Notes: a model not told the origin generated them from the letters alone. 64,000 bases of DNA from Lolium rigidum (GCF_022539505.1 NC_061510.1:34931047-34995046); one strand, 5' to 3'. Shown: positions 8,985-21,984, counted from the first letter of the stretch. Translations and numbers: made by a program.

Positions 8985-10974
8985 GGGGTGGCTCCAGCGG
9001 CCCGACGTATTTCCGCGTTTGCATCAATTTATGAAGTTTCCAAACAACAAAATAAGGAAATCAATGAAGTCATAGTTATTACATTTAAATTTTTAAAAGT
9101 CTACATGAAAATAAAGTATTTCTCTAGGCATGATCTTCATGGCCAGCCAATGTCCACTGATGCTCAATCAGATCCGTTTGCAACTGTTTGCAGACGTTCT
9201 CGTTAGTGACTTCTACATTCCTATGTAGATAGTCCTGCCAAGATGAAGCTCCAGGAAGTGGCGCAACCAGCTCACCTTGGATTTCCAAGTGGTTCTCATT
9301 GCGGCCATCAGGACGCTCGTTCTCAACGATCATGTTGTGCATGATCACGCAGCATGTCATCACCTCATGCATGGTCTTCAACGACCATGATCTTGCCGGG
9401 TGACGGACAATTGCCCACTGAGCTTGGAGCACACCAAATCCACGCTCCACATCTTCCTGCAAGCCTCTTGCATCTTGGCAAACCTCCTCGTCTTCTCGGA
9501 GTTTGGATTACGGACAGTCTTCACCAATATGGCCCAGTCAGGGTAGATGCCATCAGCAAGATAATATGTCTTGTCATATGCATTTCCATTGATCTCATAG
9601 CTCACCCGGGGAGCTTTGCCTTGCATGAGCCGGTTGAAAACCGGTGATCGGTGCAACACATTGATGTCATTGTTGGAACCGGCCATGCCAAAGAACGAAT
9701 GCCAAATCCATAAATCTTGAGATATGACAGCTTCAAGAATGACAGTTTTTCCCTCCTCATGCGCGCTGTACGCACCATGGCATCCAAGTGGACAGTTTTT
9801 TCACTCCCAGTGCATGCAATCTATGCTGCCAATCATTCCTAGGAACCCTCTAGACTAGTTGATAGACAGGGGCCGCCTTGTATCCTCAACAGTTGGCTCC
9901 CTACAGTAATACTCTCCGAACATGGCAATCACGGCTCGGCAAAACCTGTACATGGCCTCAAGGCAGGTGCTCTCACCCATTCGAAGATACTCATCGAATA
10001 TATCCACAGCCATTCCATAGGAGAGCATGAGAATAGCCGCGGAGCATTTTTGGTAGGAGGTGAAGCCTAGCGCACCTGTTGCATCGGGCCTGCATTGGAA
10101 GTAGGGGTCGTAGTTTCTGACGCCCCGTAGAATGACCAAGAACATGTCCCTTTACATCTTGTACCGGCGCCGGAACAATTTTTCCGGGAACACCGGATTG
10201 GTGAGGTGGAAGTAGTCCTTGTGGAGGCGGGCCTGCCCTTCCACTCTGTTCCGCGGCAGGTTTTTGGAGCGCCCCTTCACAGAGCCCCGGTGCTCCGGCC
10301 CCGTGTTTGAGGTGAACTCGTGGATCATGGAGGCCGCAGTAGTTGCCAATGTCTGCGTCGACTGATCGGACTCCTCGTCGGAAGAGGAGTTAACGACCTC
10401 CGCGTGGAACTTGTCCAACATCTGCCACATGTCCATCTGCGTACAAAATGTGGATCAATGGCCGCGCACAATAGCGCCGAAAACACGAGTAAGAAACCTA
10501 CCGATGCAATTGACCGAACAGGTCGTGGGCGGCGCGGAAGGGCGGCGCAACCGGGAGCGTTTGGCCCGAAATCAGCCGGCGGGTACGCGGCGGAGCCAAG
10601 CCCGAGTACGATCCTGCTCTCCCGCGCGGCGAGAACGGAGCCGACGGCGACTACTGCGGCGCTGCGGCGGGACGGCGCCGGGTGGGGTTGGGGTGGTGGC
10701 GTCGCACTAGGACAGCAAAGAAGGGGAAAAAGAAGCAAATCGAAGCGGTCGATTTCGCTGTCCCTGACTTGCGGGACAGGGTAAGAAATGGAGGACGCTC
10801 CGCGCGACCGCCGAGCGTCCGTGGAGACGCAAACCTGACGCACAGGTTTGCGTCTCCGCGGACGACCCGGTCACTTTGCGTCACCCCGCTGGAGCAGGGC
10901 CCAGACGCATTTCCGGTCACGGCGGATGAAAACAGTCGCTCAGCCTCCCTTTACGTCGCGCCGCTGGAATGCCC
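8985..10974 (-). mobile_element. PIF/Harbinger DNA transposon
   Basis: Imperfect terminal inverted repeats bound a ~2-kb segment carrying a plant Harbinger transposase on the minus strand. The left end is gggtggctccagcggcccga (8986 on). The right end, read in reverse complement from 10974, is gggcattccagcggcgcga. Flanking trinucleotides are tag (left) and taa (right), close to the family's usual TTA/TAA target duplication but not identical. A GC-rich leader (about 10450-10930, minus) precedes the transposase. Boundaries are approximate, because similar GC-rich sequence continues to the left as far as 8909. Confidence 0.6.
9124..10436 (-). pseudogene. Harbinger transposase (plant transposon protein, DDE superfamily), broken
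   Basis: The minus-strand frames join into about 430 codons. The N-terminal part (10436-10152) reads MDMWQMLDKFHAEVVNSSS and ends at a TAA. The next part (10145-9855) runs MFLVILRGVRNYDPYF to a TAG. The catalytic core then includes GSIDCMHWEW (first Asp, about 9829-9800), GSNNDINVLHRSP (second Asp) and DVERGFGVLQAQ (the expected acidic residue). The end contains TCCVIMHNMIVENERPD, typical of the plant Harbinger C-terminus. Two in-frame stops and one frameshift near 9450 inactivate it. The family catalyses cut-and-paste transposition, usually with a Myb-like partner, which is absent here. Confidence 0.75.
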
Positions 10975-11019
10975 TAAGGGTTGCTACCGATCAGTGCACG
11001 GACAGTCGCCGCCTCCACG

Positions 11020-11735
11020 CCACTGGCTGTCATCCAAAGTGCAACATATTATTTATTTATTCCCCGCGTAACTTTTATTTATTTATACAGAAGAGGAAGA
11101 TTGATATGAGCCCGACAGATCGAGAATCAAGATCCATGAACAGATCATACCCTAGGAAACCACTTTTTTAATCATCGCACGAATTAATCAAAGCTAGCTA
11201 GCAGCTCAAAACATTCCCCCCGGAGGGAATAATGCTTCACGCCACATGCAGCATGGAGGACCCTGCCTGCGACCGCGACCATATACTGCGTCAGTGCGTC
11301 TGTATCATAAGATTTCATGGCGGCGCGGTGGAATCGGGTTCCTATTAAATTACGGGCGGCCCTCGTGCCGATGCTATGCCGTCCACCTTGCCGGCCGCAG
11401 CATGAGCTAGCTAGCTCAAGCACGTGCCACGTACGTGTACGTACCCATTGATGTACAGCGCGTCTACTTTTGGCTTTGCACGGAGGAGGAGACGAAACGG
11501 AACTGTCCAGGACTCCAGTCTAGCGTAGTGTGTCCAGCTCGGTGTCGACTAGATGAGCATCTTTTTCCATCTGTAGACGCATTGTGTGTTCGTTTCTAGG
11601 CGATCATCGCCGAACATTTTCAATGATGCGTTGCAGGTACGTTTGTCAGCTTTCACCTATGTATAGCCCAACCATATCGGTGCCACCTCGTCCTGTTGCC
11701 CATCACCGCCAACTGCCAAGGTGATAAGGAATCAG
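11020..11735 (+). repeat. Promoter-like segment, duplication copy 2 (right part)
   Basis: Resumes copy 2 after the DNA elements. It follows copy 1 from about 303 to 2213, but lacks the retroposon and the AT-rich stretch. Its region around 11600 (ggcgatcatcgcc, gatgcgttgcaggtacgtttgtcag) aligns across the retroposon insertion point of copy 1. No gene follows. Confidence 0.65.
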
Positions 11736-12135
11736 GTGGACAATGACTCAGTGGAGTTCACTTACTCACATAGTCACATATACGTACACGCACCTGACCA
11801 AGGGAGGAAGGACTTTGTAAGGTTTGTGATGAATCTACCACCTTCCTACTTTTGGAACAAATTAAAATCGTAGTTGTATACTATTTTGGGAACATATATT
11901 GTGTACGATAAGCGTACCTCTCAAATTTTGGCATAAGTTGAACATTTTCAATGCATAACCGGTATGTACATCATACAAAACATGTGCCGTTCCTAACCAA
12001 TCTAGGGTTTCCATCTCATTCGTAGTCTACATCGTCGGTCAGTCCCGCTTCCAGTGGCGTACCACGGACCCTCGCCAGTCGGAAGCTTCTAGCTCCTTTT
12101 TAAGGTAGTTTCAGTGTCTTGTTCGGGATGGTGAG
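11736..12135. other. Unassigned sequence
   Basis: I see no coding frame with a recognisable product, RNA gene or element terminus. The stretch is moderately AT-rich and ends at the GTGAG target site of LTR C. The pre-insertion sequence would have continued into 35292 onward. Confidence 0.6.
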
Positions 12136-12694
12136 TGTCGTTGCCTATTCGACAGTACCTCTGAGGGGGGATCCTCACGAGGGGGAGAAGAAGTGGAGGC
12201 CATAGGGCGGAGAGTCCTCGGGACGGTGGTACGCAATTTACCCAGCTTCGGAACACCTGCTCAATGACAGGGCCTACTGCTGCTTGTCTGGAATTATCTG
12301 GGCGTTTTCGCGTTGTTACAATGAGTTGTGGTTGTACCTCTAGGGCTCCCAGGATCCGGCTTATAAAAGCGCACGGATGTAGGGTTTACACGGAGAGTCC
12401 TAGTTGGAATACAAGTTGCCTAACTACGGTACAATATCTTGCCGTGTACGTCAAGGATCCGCCTTCCACCAAAGTCATACTGGATCCGGATACTTCATGG
12501 GCCTTCACGGATCCGGCCTCCTTCGTAGGTCAGTTGAGATCCGGCTCCTTGCTCCTGGGCTGGACTTCATCCTTCATGATCTACAAGAATCGGGCCGCCC
12601 GATGGGCCGCATGCCACATCACCACTCGTGGGCCACCCGGGCTTGCCGGATCTAGGCCATGCCGTTGATATACCCATAAAGTATACCCACAACA
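12136..12694 (-). mobile_element. Solo LTR, family C, second copy, TSD GTGAG
   Basis: This is the reverse complement of the LTR at 6573-7132, about 560 bp, from TGTCGTTGCC (12136) to cccacaaca (12694). GTGAG precedes it (12131-12135) and recurs at 12697-12701. Two extra bases (ag) sit between the end and the right repeat; the duplicate junction at 30291-30300 lacks them. The target of the family-A element lies just downstream. Confidence 0.75.
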
Positions 12695-12707
12695 AGGTGA
12701 GGCAGTG

Positions 12708-15700
12708 TGTAATGTCCCAGGTTTAGAGACAATCGAGGGGTAGATTTTAGAAAGGGATGTGCATTGCATAGTAAATTCTGGGAAAATTTCGCGCTTTTAA
12801 ACAAAAATCGCATCGAAGGGGGACAAGTTTCTCTCTCGACACCTTACGAGGTTAGGGTTTCGAGAGTGCGACAAACTTGCAACTCACCTAACTAGATTAG
12901 GGTTTTGAGTTGAGAAAGGAGAGTTTGCTTGATTGAATTCCAAATGATATGACATGGTTGAATTCAAACCAAGGTTGAATTTGAATTTCAAATTCAAACA
13001 TTAAATAATTACATAAATAATTCAATTGAGGAAATTCATTAAGTAAATGATCAATAATAAATAAGATGAACAATTATATTAAAGTAAAGCTCATTAGAGA
13101 AAACTTTGAGCTTTATTGATAATCACACACATAATACAATGTCATTACAATATCCAGAATAAATATATGAATTTACAACACATTACAAGAATTGAAGAAA
13201 TAGAAAAAGAAAAAGGAAAATTACAAGTCAATTAAATGTCCTAAACTACATTGTTGATCATCATGTAATTCTTGCTCAAGAAGATCTTGATCTTCATCTT
13301 GATCATCACATTGTCCCCGCACATACACACAAAGACCAAACAAGGATTAAGCCAAGTGGCAAAGCCACTTGGCAGGTTAACAAGAAAAATGAAAATGAGA
13401 GGATATGACCATGATCAGCCGAGCTGATCCACTCACTGGACCAAGTACCAAGCAGCAAACACACAGGCAGCTCACTAGCTAGTGTGCATGCCTCACAGCA
13501 CACAAGCCTGGGAGAGTCACCAAAAAGGACCAGACCTTGCTGTCGACCAGAGAAGCAGAGGAGAGGCATACTTAAGCTTTTCACAGCCAAACCCTAACCA
13601 TTCCATCGACAAGGAGCATCAGGGTAAGAACAGCAAGAACACATCAAGAACAGCTAGAATAGGTGAACAACAAGAGCTGCTCCACCTATTCCAGCAACCA
13701 CCAGAAACCAACCAAGATTCACAAGCTTGCAAGGAGGAGCAGGGCAAGCAACCCAAATCAACCAGAAGCAAACCTCTACACCAACAACTCATTCTAGGAG
13801 CTGGAGTGAGGTATACACTGATGAACATGAGCAAGCCACAGTTTTGCTCATAAATAAGCATATGCACCAATCACACACAAGCAAAAGGGTGTGATACCCT
13901 ATTTGTGTCATCATCTGGCTACTAAGCCATATGGTGCAAGCAAAGGTAGTAAAGGCCACTAGGAAATCATCTTATGGGAACAACAGCTATGAAAATCAAT
14001 GCATAACTGAAGAAATCCAGCAAGAGATGAAGACACAGCTAGCCTAGCTACACACTTAGCACCTACAGCTAGCTAAGGCCATCAGACATTAGACAAATCA
14101 TTGTCTATTTGATTTCAACATCAAAAGCTACTGGAAATCCAACAAATGGATCACCCGAGAAAGCATCTAGTGAGCCACGACGAAGCCAACAAGAGGGGAG
14201 CTACCCAAAGGCAGTATATGATTACTGCTAGGGTCACCTCAACCACTAAAACAGCCAAAACCACCAAGCCCAGCACTTGTATCATCACCCAAATGGGTTC
14301 AAAGAGGAGCTAGGGTCCCCAACCACTGTGGCATCCCTCTAGCCCAATCAAGCTAATTATAAGAGTCATCACGCAAGCAGTTCATCTCATTTATCCAATA
14401 AACAAGGACAAGCTATACGAGATAAATGAAATTCACAAATCACCGATGACTCGGAACACTTGCACATGATCCGGAGGATCATCTGCAAGTAACGACGAGA
14501 TGCTTGAGCAAGCACCGGCAAACACCGAGGCCAAGTCACGTGTGATGCACACCCAACACGAGAGAGAGAGCAATAGTGAGGCACGGTGATACAACAACAA
14601 CATATACAAGCAGCGATGATCATGTGATCATCGGAAGCTTGTCATAGCATGCCGGTACATGCTAGGGACAACCTAGTACCAAACCATGAACCATATAACT
14701 TACACAGAACTAATTCATCAACGGTTGCTTCACGGATAATCAAATGGATGATTTATAATTGTATCCGAAGCACATCAAATACATGATGTACCACTGGATC
14801 AAGCTAGACATGAATGGCACACACATATGATTAAGCCATAACAACAACCAGAGCCATTAAGCAAGCAATTGAATTAGTTGTAGCATGTCCGGTAGCAATT
14901 TAGCGAGTCCATGAGCATTACAAGATGCTCATGAGCAAGCGAATATGAATACACTTGAGTATCCGGCGAGCATAGTAACAAGAACATAGCCACGAGAGAG
15001 GGAATTAAGCAAGAAATGAAAGAATAGCAATCAATTAGACCAAGAATTCTTGCACAAAGATATGGCGAGGGCTTCACACAGCGAGCAGCACATGCATAGC
15101 GCAGCAGCTTGGCACAACAAGAGCGAGGCACCATGGCGCTACGGAAGAGCACAACAGCTCTTGTGCGAGCAAGCACAAGCACGAGCGAGTAGAGCTAGCG
15201 AGAGGAAGAAGGACGAGGCACGAGAAGAGGAGCGAAGGGGAGGCGCACTTACTTGGAGTCGAGAAGGACGGTGTAGCCATGGCGGCCACGGCGGCACGCG
15301 CCGGAGCACGGCGGCGCCAGGCCATGGCGGTACCACGGCAGCTCGCGCACACGGTGGCGAAGCCACGGCGGCGCCACAGCGCCAGGAGCGGCGGGATCGC
15401 CAGATCTCGTAACCCTAGCCGCCGCAGAGGTAGACGAAGACGAGATGGAGCAGCGCCGCTCCAGATCGACGCGGATGAGGAGAACCACCGTCGTGAGGCG
15501 CATCGATTACGCACCATGGCGGGGGCCAACTCCGGCGAAGCTCACCGGAATCGGGCGGCAAAGGCATAGGCGACGAGAATCGCCAGAGGGGATTAGGGTT
15601 AGGGTTTCACACACACGCGCGCGAGAGAGAGAGAGAAGTGGGGCTGGTCGGGCCGGACCAGGTGGGTCGGCCGACCTAACCCGTTGGGCCACCTGACAGG

Positions 15701-16940
15701 TGGGCCCAAGGGGCAAAACAGACTTTTCACAATTTCATTAAAAACCAGAAACTATGAAATTAAATAGAAAATTGATAAGAGCTCTAAAAAAATAATTAAA
15801 AATATGAAAATTGATCAGCATAAAATTCTCTATCTAAATAAAATATCAAAGAGAATTTTTGAAAACAATTAAGAATAAGTCTTAATTTGATGATTTAAAT
15901 AAGGATTTAAATCACACATATTATTTTCAATAAAGAAAATAAGTCCATTAATGCATTTGGACTTTCAAAACACCTTGACAACATTTCAAGGTTGGATTTA
16001 CCCTAAATCAAGTATCTCTAAGATGTTCTTAGTATCTAACCTCTCATAAAATAACAACGACATCGGAAGGGGGGAAACAAACCCTAAAGCTGGAATCATG
16101 CATTATTGCTTCTTTAACCATTGCCCTTATCGGACAATGATGCTATTTTTCAGAACAAGAGGACAAGGGTCAGTCCATACCTTCCAACCTGCAGAACTTT
16201 GCGGTGTTCGAGCAAGTTCATCACTTGCTCATGTCATTTGAGTATTTCTATCAAATTACTTGCAAAGTATTATGGTTATCACTATTGCACAAAAATCAAA
16301 ACCACTACTTTCATAACTATGAATATGACTAAGTGGTGGGCAATGGAACCATGGATTGTGTTGATATGGTGGAGGTTCCATTGCACGGGTTTATATCCAT
16401 CTAGGATTAAACAACAAATGTCGCCGATGATTCTTGTGCCGTAATACCCGTGTTAACCATAAGATCCGGAGTGGGACGGAGTAGTCAAAAGTGTTTCCAC
16501 CTCTCGTTCATCAACGGATGCGCTTACCGTAGCAGTTGTGTCTTGCGGAGTAACTTGAGGGTGGGGAGCCCCTTCTAATTCCCCACGGTATAGCTGTTGC
16601 TTACCGTAGCGGTTACTGCTTGCGGAACAACTTGAGGGTGGGGATCCCCTTCTAATTCCCCACGGTAATGTGGTCTATGATAGGTTGCAGCCACCGGCGT
16701 AGGAGTGTATGGTAAGAGCCCAGCACTGATGTCGTGGTCGGGGTCCATCCTGAAATTACGGGAATAATGGGACCGACGTGGACCCAGGGTCGGCGCATGC
16801 AACAAAGGGTGGGTGTTCGAGGTAGCGGAGGAACATGATTGGCTAGACCTTATACCGGGCCTCACACCGAAGGAAGTGTGGACGGGAAAGCTGCCCGGTT
16901 GGCACCAAGGTTAAGATCTCTTATGGGTAAAGCAACACAC
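12708..16940 (+). mobile_element. Gypsy family A, LTR A1, first part
   Basis: Starts TGTAATGTCCCAGG, preceded by CAGTG (12703-12707). It is collinear and near-identical with 30307-34525 of LTR A2. At 16940 it is interrupted by element B and resumes at 23684; both parts sum to about 4.99 kb, matching the 4.98-kb LTR A2. The LTR contains a GC-rich island (about 15250-15720) resembling an antisense gene 5' end. A short telomere-like run, ttagggttaggg, occurs near 15595. No open frame inside looks like a real protein. Confidence 0.85.
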
Positions 16941-18636
16941 TGATACGTCTCCAACGTATCGATAATTTCTTGTGTTCCATGCCACATTATTGATGTTATC
17001 TACATGTTTTATGCACACTTTATGTCATATTCGTGCATTTTCTGGAACTAACCTATTAACAAGATGCCGAAGTGCCGGTTCTCGTTTTCTGCTTGTTTTT
17101 GGTTTCAGAAATCCTAGTAACGAAATATTCTCGGAATCGGACGAAATCAACGCCCGGGTTCCTATTTTACCCGGAAGCATCCAGAACACACGAGAACCGC
17201 CGGAGAAGAGGGGCAGGGCCACCGGACCATACCCCGGCGCGGCCAAGGGGGCGCGCCCCCTAGGGTGTGGGCCCCCTTCGACCTTCCTGCGCCGCCTCTT
17301 CGCCTATAAGAAGCCCCTGGATCAGAAAACCCTACCACGATTGACGAAACCCACGAAACCTTCCCGGAGCCGCCGCCATCGCGAAGCCAAGATCTGGGGG
17401 ACAGGAGTCTCTGTTCCGGCACCCTGCCGGAGCGGGGAAGTGCCCCGGAAGGCTTCTCCATCGACACCGCTGCCATCTCCACCGCCATCTCCATCACCGC
17501 TGCTTGCTCCCATGAGGAGGGAGTAGTTCTCCATCGAGGCTCGGGGCTATACCGGTAGCTATGTGGTTCATCTCTCTCCTATGTGTTTCAATACAATAAT
17601 CTCATGAGCTGCCCTACATGATTGAGATTCATATGATGATGCTTGTAATCTAGATGTCACTATGCTAGACAATTGAGTTTTACTTATGTGATCTCCGGAG
17701 ACTCCTAGTCCCACGAGTGTAAAGGTGACAGTGTGTGCACCGTGTGGGTCTCTTAGGCCATATTTCACAGAATACTTACTCATTGAATGGCATAGTGAGG
17801 TGCTTATTTATATCTCTTTATGATTGCAGCATGTTTGTATCACAATTTATCTATGTGCTACTCTAGTGATGTGTTATTAAAGTAGTTTTATTCCTCCTGC
17901 ATGTGTGCAAAGGTGACAGTGCGTGCACCATGTTAGTACTTGGTTTATGCTATGATCAAGATCTCTTGTAGATTGCGAAGTTAACTATTGCTATGATATT
18001 ATTGATGTGATCTATTCCTCCTACATATGCATGAAGGTGACAGTGTGCATGCTATGCTAGTACTTGGTTTAGTCTGTTGATCTATCTTACACTAAAGGTT
18101 ATTTAAACATGAGCATTATTGTGGAGCTTGTTAACTCCGGCATTGAGGGTTCGTGTAATCCTACGCAATGTGTTCATCATCCAACAAAAGTGTAGAGTAT
18201 GCATTTATCTATTCTGTTATGTGATCAATGTTGAGAGTGTCCACTAGTGAAAGTGTAATCCCTAGGCCTTGTTCCTAAATACTGCTGAGTTACTACTGCT
18301 TGTTTACTACTGCTGCGTTACTACTGCTGCGTTACTACTGCTTGTTTACTGTCTTGGGCAGAGCACTTTTCTGCCGTTGCTACTACTTATTCATACCACC
18401 TCGTATTTCACTATCTCTTCGCCGAACTAGTGCACCTATTAGGTGTGTTGGGGACACAAGAGACTTCTTGCTTTGTGGTTGCGGGGTTGCATGAGAGGGA
18501 TATCTTTGACCTCTTCCTCCCCGAGTTCGATAAACCTTGGGTATCCACTTAAGGGAAACTTGCTGCTGTTCTACAAACCTCTCGCTCTTGGAGGCCCAAC
18601 ACTCGTCTACAAGAATAGAAGCTCCCGTAGACATCA
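16941..18636 (+). repeat. Element B left LTR
   Basis: Starts TGATACGTCTCC and ends GTAGACATCA. A TATAAG box (about 17305) in 'cgcctataagaagcccc' marks a likely transcription start about 30 bp downstream. Differences from the right LTR concentrate at CAG/CTG sites. Confidence 0.85.
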
Positions 18637-18800
18637 AGCACTTTTCTCGGCGCCGTTGCCTGGGAGGAAAGGTAAAAGGCTCTCATACTACGGTCCCGGG
18701 TAAAGTATTTTTACGGCGCCGTCGTGTGTGTGCTCGAAGCTATTTCCTTTAGATCCTGCAATTGCATCTTGTTGTTTCTTGTTTACACTAGTTTGGCATA

Positions 18801-19539
18801 ATGTACAAGAGTGAGCTTCTTATTCTATTTCCTGATTTAAAACATGGATTGTTTGATGCGAAAATTAAAAAACCTATGAAATCTTCTTTGCATGTCTGGT
18901 AGTAATATTAGTATGAACGCTTTGAACACCATTGTTGATAATGATATAGAAAGTTCTAAGCTTGGGGAAGCTGGTTTGCATGATATTTTTAGTCCCCCAA
19001 GCATTGAGGAGAAAATTTTCTTTGATGATACTTTGCCTCCTATTTCTGATGATGATAATGATAGTGGTCTTTTGGTGCCACTTACTGCGGAGAGCAAATT
19101 TTGTTGTGATTATACTATGCCTCCTACACTTGATGAGAATAATAATGATAGCTACTTCGTTGAATTTGCTCCCACTATTACAAATAAAATTGACTATGCC
19201 TATGTGGAGAGTAATAATTTTATGCATGAGACTCATGATAAGAATGCTTTATGTGATAGTTATATTGTTGAGTTTGCTCATGATGCTACTGAAAGTTATT
19301 ATGAGAGAGGAAAATATGGTTGTAGAAATTTTCATGTTACTAAAACACCTCTCTATGTGCTGAAATTTTTGAAGCTATACTTGTTTTATCTTCCTATGCT
19401 TGTTACTTTGCTCTTCATGAACTTGTTTATTTACAAGATTCCTATGCATAGGAAGCATGTTAGACTTAAATGTGTTTTGAATTTGCCTCTTGATGCTCTC
19501 TTTTGCTTCAAATACTATTTCTTGCGAGTGCATCATTAA
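18801..19539 (+). pseudogene. Element B internal ORF, acidic protein of unknown function
   Basis: A frame from ATG 18801 (MYKSELLILFPDLKHGLFD) reaches tandem stops at about 18900. A second frame from 18892 stays open for 215 codons. The second has a strongly acidic first half (repeated DD/DE/EE) and a hydrophobic stretch near residues 155-185 (LKFLKLYLFYLPMLVTLL), followed by a basic tail. The two frames overlap at a CTG site, so they may be one protein split by an error or mutation. It resembles no retroviral-type enzyme. Similar extra ORFs occur in large non-autonomous grass elements; no function is known to me. Confidence 0.45.
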
Positions 19540-20839
19540 AGCTGCTCGAGCCCATCTTAATGGCTAAAAAGAAAGAACTTCTTGGGAGATAACCCATGTG
19601 TTATTTTGCTACAGTACTTTGTTTTATATTTGTGTCTTGGAAGTTGTTTACTACTGTAGCAACCTCTCCTTATCTTAGTTTTGTGCTTTGTTGTGCCAAG
19701 TAAAGTCTTTGATAGTAAAGTAAGTACTAGATTTGGATTACTGCGCAGAAACAGATTTCTTTGCTGTCACGAATCTGGGTCTAATTCTCTGTAGGTAACT
19801 CAGAAAATTATGCCAATTTACGTGAGTGATCCTCAGATATGTACGCAACTTTCATTCAATTTGAGCATTTTCGTTTGAGAAAGTCTGGTGGCCTAATAAA
19901 ATCCATCTTTACGGACTGTTCTGTTTTGACAGATTCTGTCTTTTATTTCGCATTGCCTCTTTTGCTATGTTGGATGAATTTCTTTGATCCATTAATGTCC
20001 AGTAGCTTTATGCAATGTCCGGAAGTGTTAAGAATGATTGTGTCACCTCTGAACATGTTAATTTTTATTGTCCACTAACCCTCTAATGAGTTGTTTCGAG
20101 TTTGGTGTGGAGGAAGTTTTCAAGGGTCAAGAGAGGAGGATGATATACTACGATCAAGAAGAGTGAAAGCTCTAAGCTTGGGGATGCCCCGGTGGTTCAC
20201 CCCTGCATATATTAAGAAGACTCAAGCGTCTAAGCTTGGGGATGCCCAAGGCATCCCCTTCTTCATCGACAACATTATCGAGTTCCTCCCCCGAAACTAT
20301 ATTTTTATTCGGTCACATCTTATGTGCTTTACTTGGAGCGTCTGTGTGCTTTTGTTTTTGTTTTTGTTTGAATAAATTGGATTACATCATGCTTGTGTGG
20401 GAGAGAGACACGCTCCGCTGGTTCATATGAACACATGTGTTCTTAGCTCATAATATTCATGGCGAAGTTTCCTCTTCGTTAAATTGTTATATGGTTGGAA
20501 TTGGAAAATGATACATGTAGTAATTGCTATAATGTCTTGGGTAATGTGATACTTGGCAATTGTTGTGCTCATGTTTAAGCTCTTGCATCATATACTTTGC
20601 ACCTATTAGTGAAGAATACATAGAGCATGCTAAAATTTGGTTTGCATAATTGGTCTCTCTAAAGTCTAGATAATTTCTAGTATTGAGTTTTGAACAACAA
20701 GGAAGACGGTGTAGAGTCTTATAATGTTTACAATATGTCTTTTATGTGAGTTTTGCTGCACCGGGTTCATCCTTGTGTTTGTTTCAAATAAGCCTTGCTA
20801 GCCTAAACCTTGTATCGAGAGGGAATACTTCTCATGCAT

Positions 20840-21445
20840 CCAAAATACTTGAGCCAACCACTATGCCATTTGTGTCCACCATACCTACCTATACTACATG
20901 GTATTTTCCCGCCATTCCAAAGTAAATTGCTTGAGTGCTACCTTTAAACAATTCAAAATTTATCACCTCTGATTTGTGTCAATGTTTTATAGCTCATGAG
21001 GAAGTATGTGGTGTTTATCTTTCAATCTTGTTGGGCAACTTTCACCAATGGACTAGTGGCTTCATCCGCCTATCCAATAATTTGCAAAAAGAGCTGGCAA
21101 TGGGATTCCCAGTCCCAAATTAATTAACCAAAAATAGACACTCCTCCATGGTATGTGATTGTTGGACGGCACCCGAAGGATTCGGTTAGCCATGGCTTGT
21201 GTAAGCAAAGGTTGGGAGGAGTGTCATCATAATAAAACTAAAATAAAAAGGCACTCCTTCATGGTATGAGATTGTTGGCAGGCACCCGAGGATTCGGTTA
21301 GCCATGGTTTGTGAAAGAAAGGTTGGAAGGAGTGCCATCCAAAAATAAAATAAAATGGGAGCCGCTCTTTGAAGGTTTGTCCGGCAAGGGGTTAGAGTAC
21401 CGCTACCATTCGTTGACAACAACATACACCTCTCAAAACTTTATT
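20840..21445 (-). repeat. Interior shared with element D, including a ~120-bp tandem duplication
   Basis: In reverse complement this matches 40500-41100 of element D: blocks around caaacctttgctta-cacaagccatggctaa, gagtactctaaccccc, and acaccacatacttcctcatgagcta. In B a block of about 120 bp (actcctccatggtatg...gaggagtg) occurs twice, at about 21134-21230 and 21253-21345; D has it once. B lies on the plus strand and D on the minus strand, so both carry the region in the same place relative to their own 3' ends. Confidence 0.7.
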
Positions 21446-21984
21446 TTTATGCTCTCTTTATGTTTTCAAAATCAAAGCTCTAGCACAAATATAGCAATCG
21501 ATGCTTTCCTCTTTGAAGGACCATTCTTTTACTTTCATTGTTGAGTCAGTTCACCTATTTCTCTCCATCTCAAGAAGCAAACACTTGTGTGAACTGTGCA
21601 TTGATTCTTACATATTTGCATATTGCATTTGTTATATTGCTTTGCATTGACAATTATCCATGAGATATACATGTTATAAGTTGAAAGCAACCGCTGAAAC
21701 TTCATCTTCTTTTGTGTTGCTTCAATACCTTTACTTTGAATTATTGCTTTATGAGTTAACTCTTATGCAAGACTTATTGATGCTTGTCTTGAAGTGCTAT
21801 TCATGAAAAGTCTTTGCTTTATGATTCACTTGTTTACTCATGTCATACACATTGTTTTGATCGCTGCATTCACTACATATGCTTTACAAATAGTATGATC
21901 AAGTTTATGATGGCATGTCACTCCGAAATTATCTTTGTTATCGTTTTACCTGCTCGGGACGAGCAGAACTAAGCTTGGGGATGC

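Noticed and set aside
15594..15606. Telomere-like ttagggttaggg (also about 33184)
   Set aside because: Only about two units inside an LTR, preceding a common 'aaaccctaa' plant leader motif on the other strand; not an interstitial telomere.
15074..15716. Multiple 70-150-codon frames in the LTR GC island (also 32631-33266)
   Set aside because: Low-complexity Arg/Ala-rich products in all frames with no domain; treated as LTR sequence with a possible captured gene edge.
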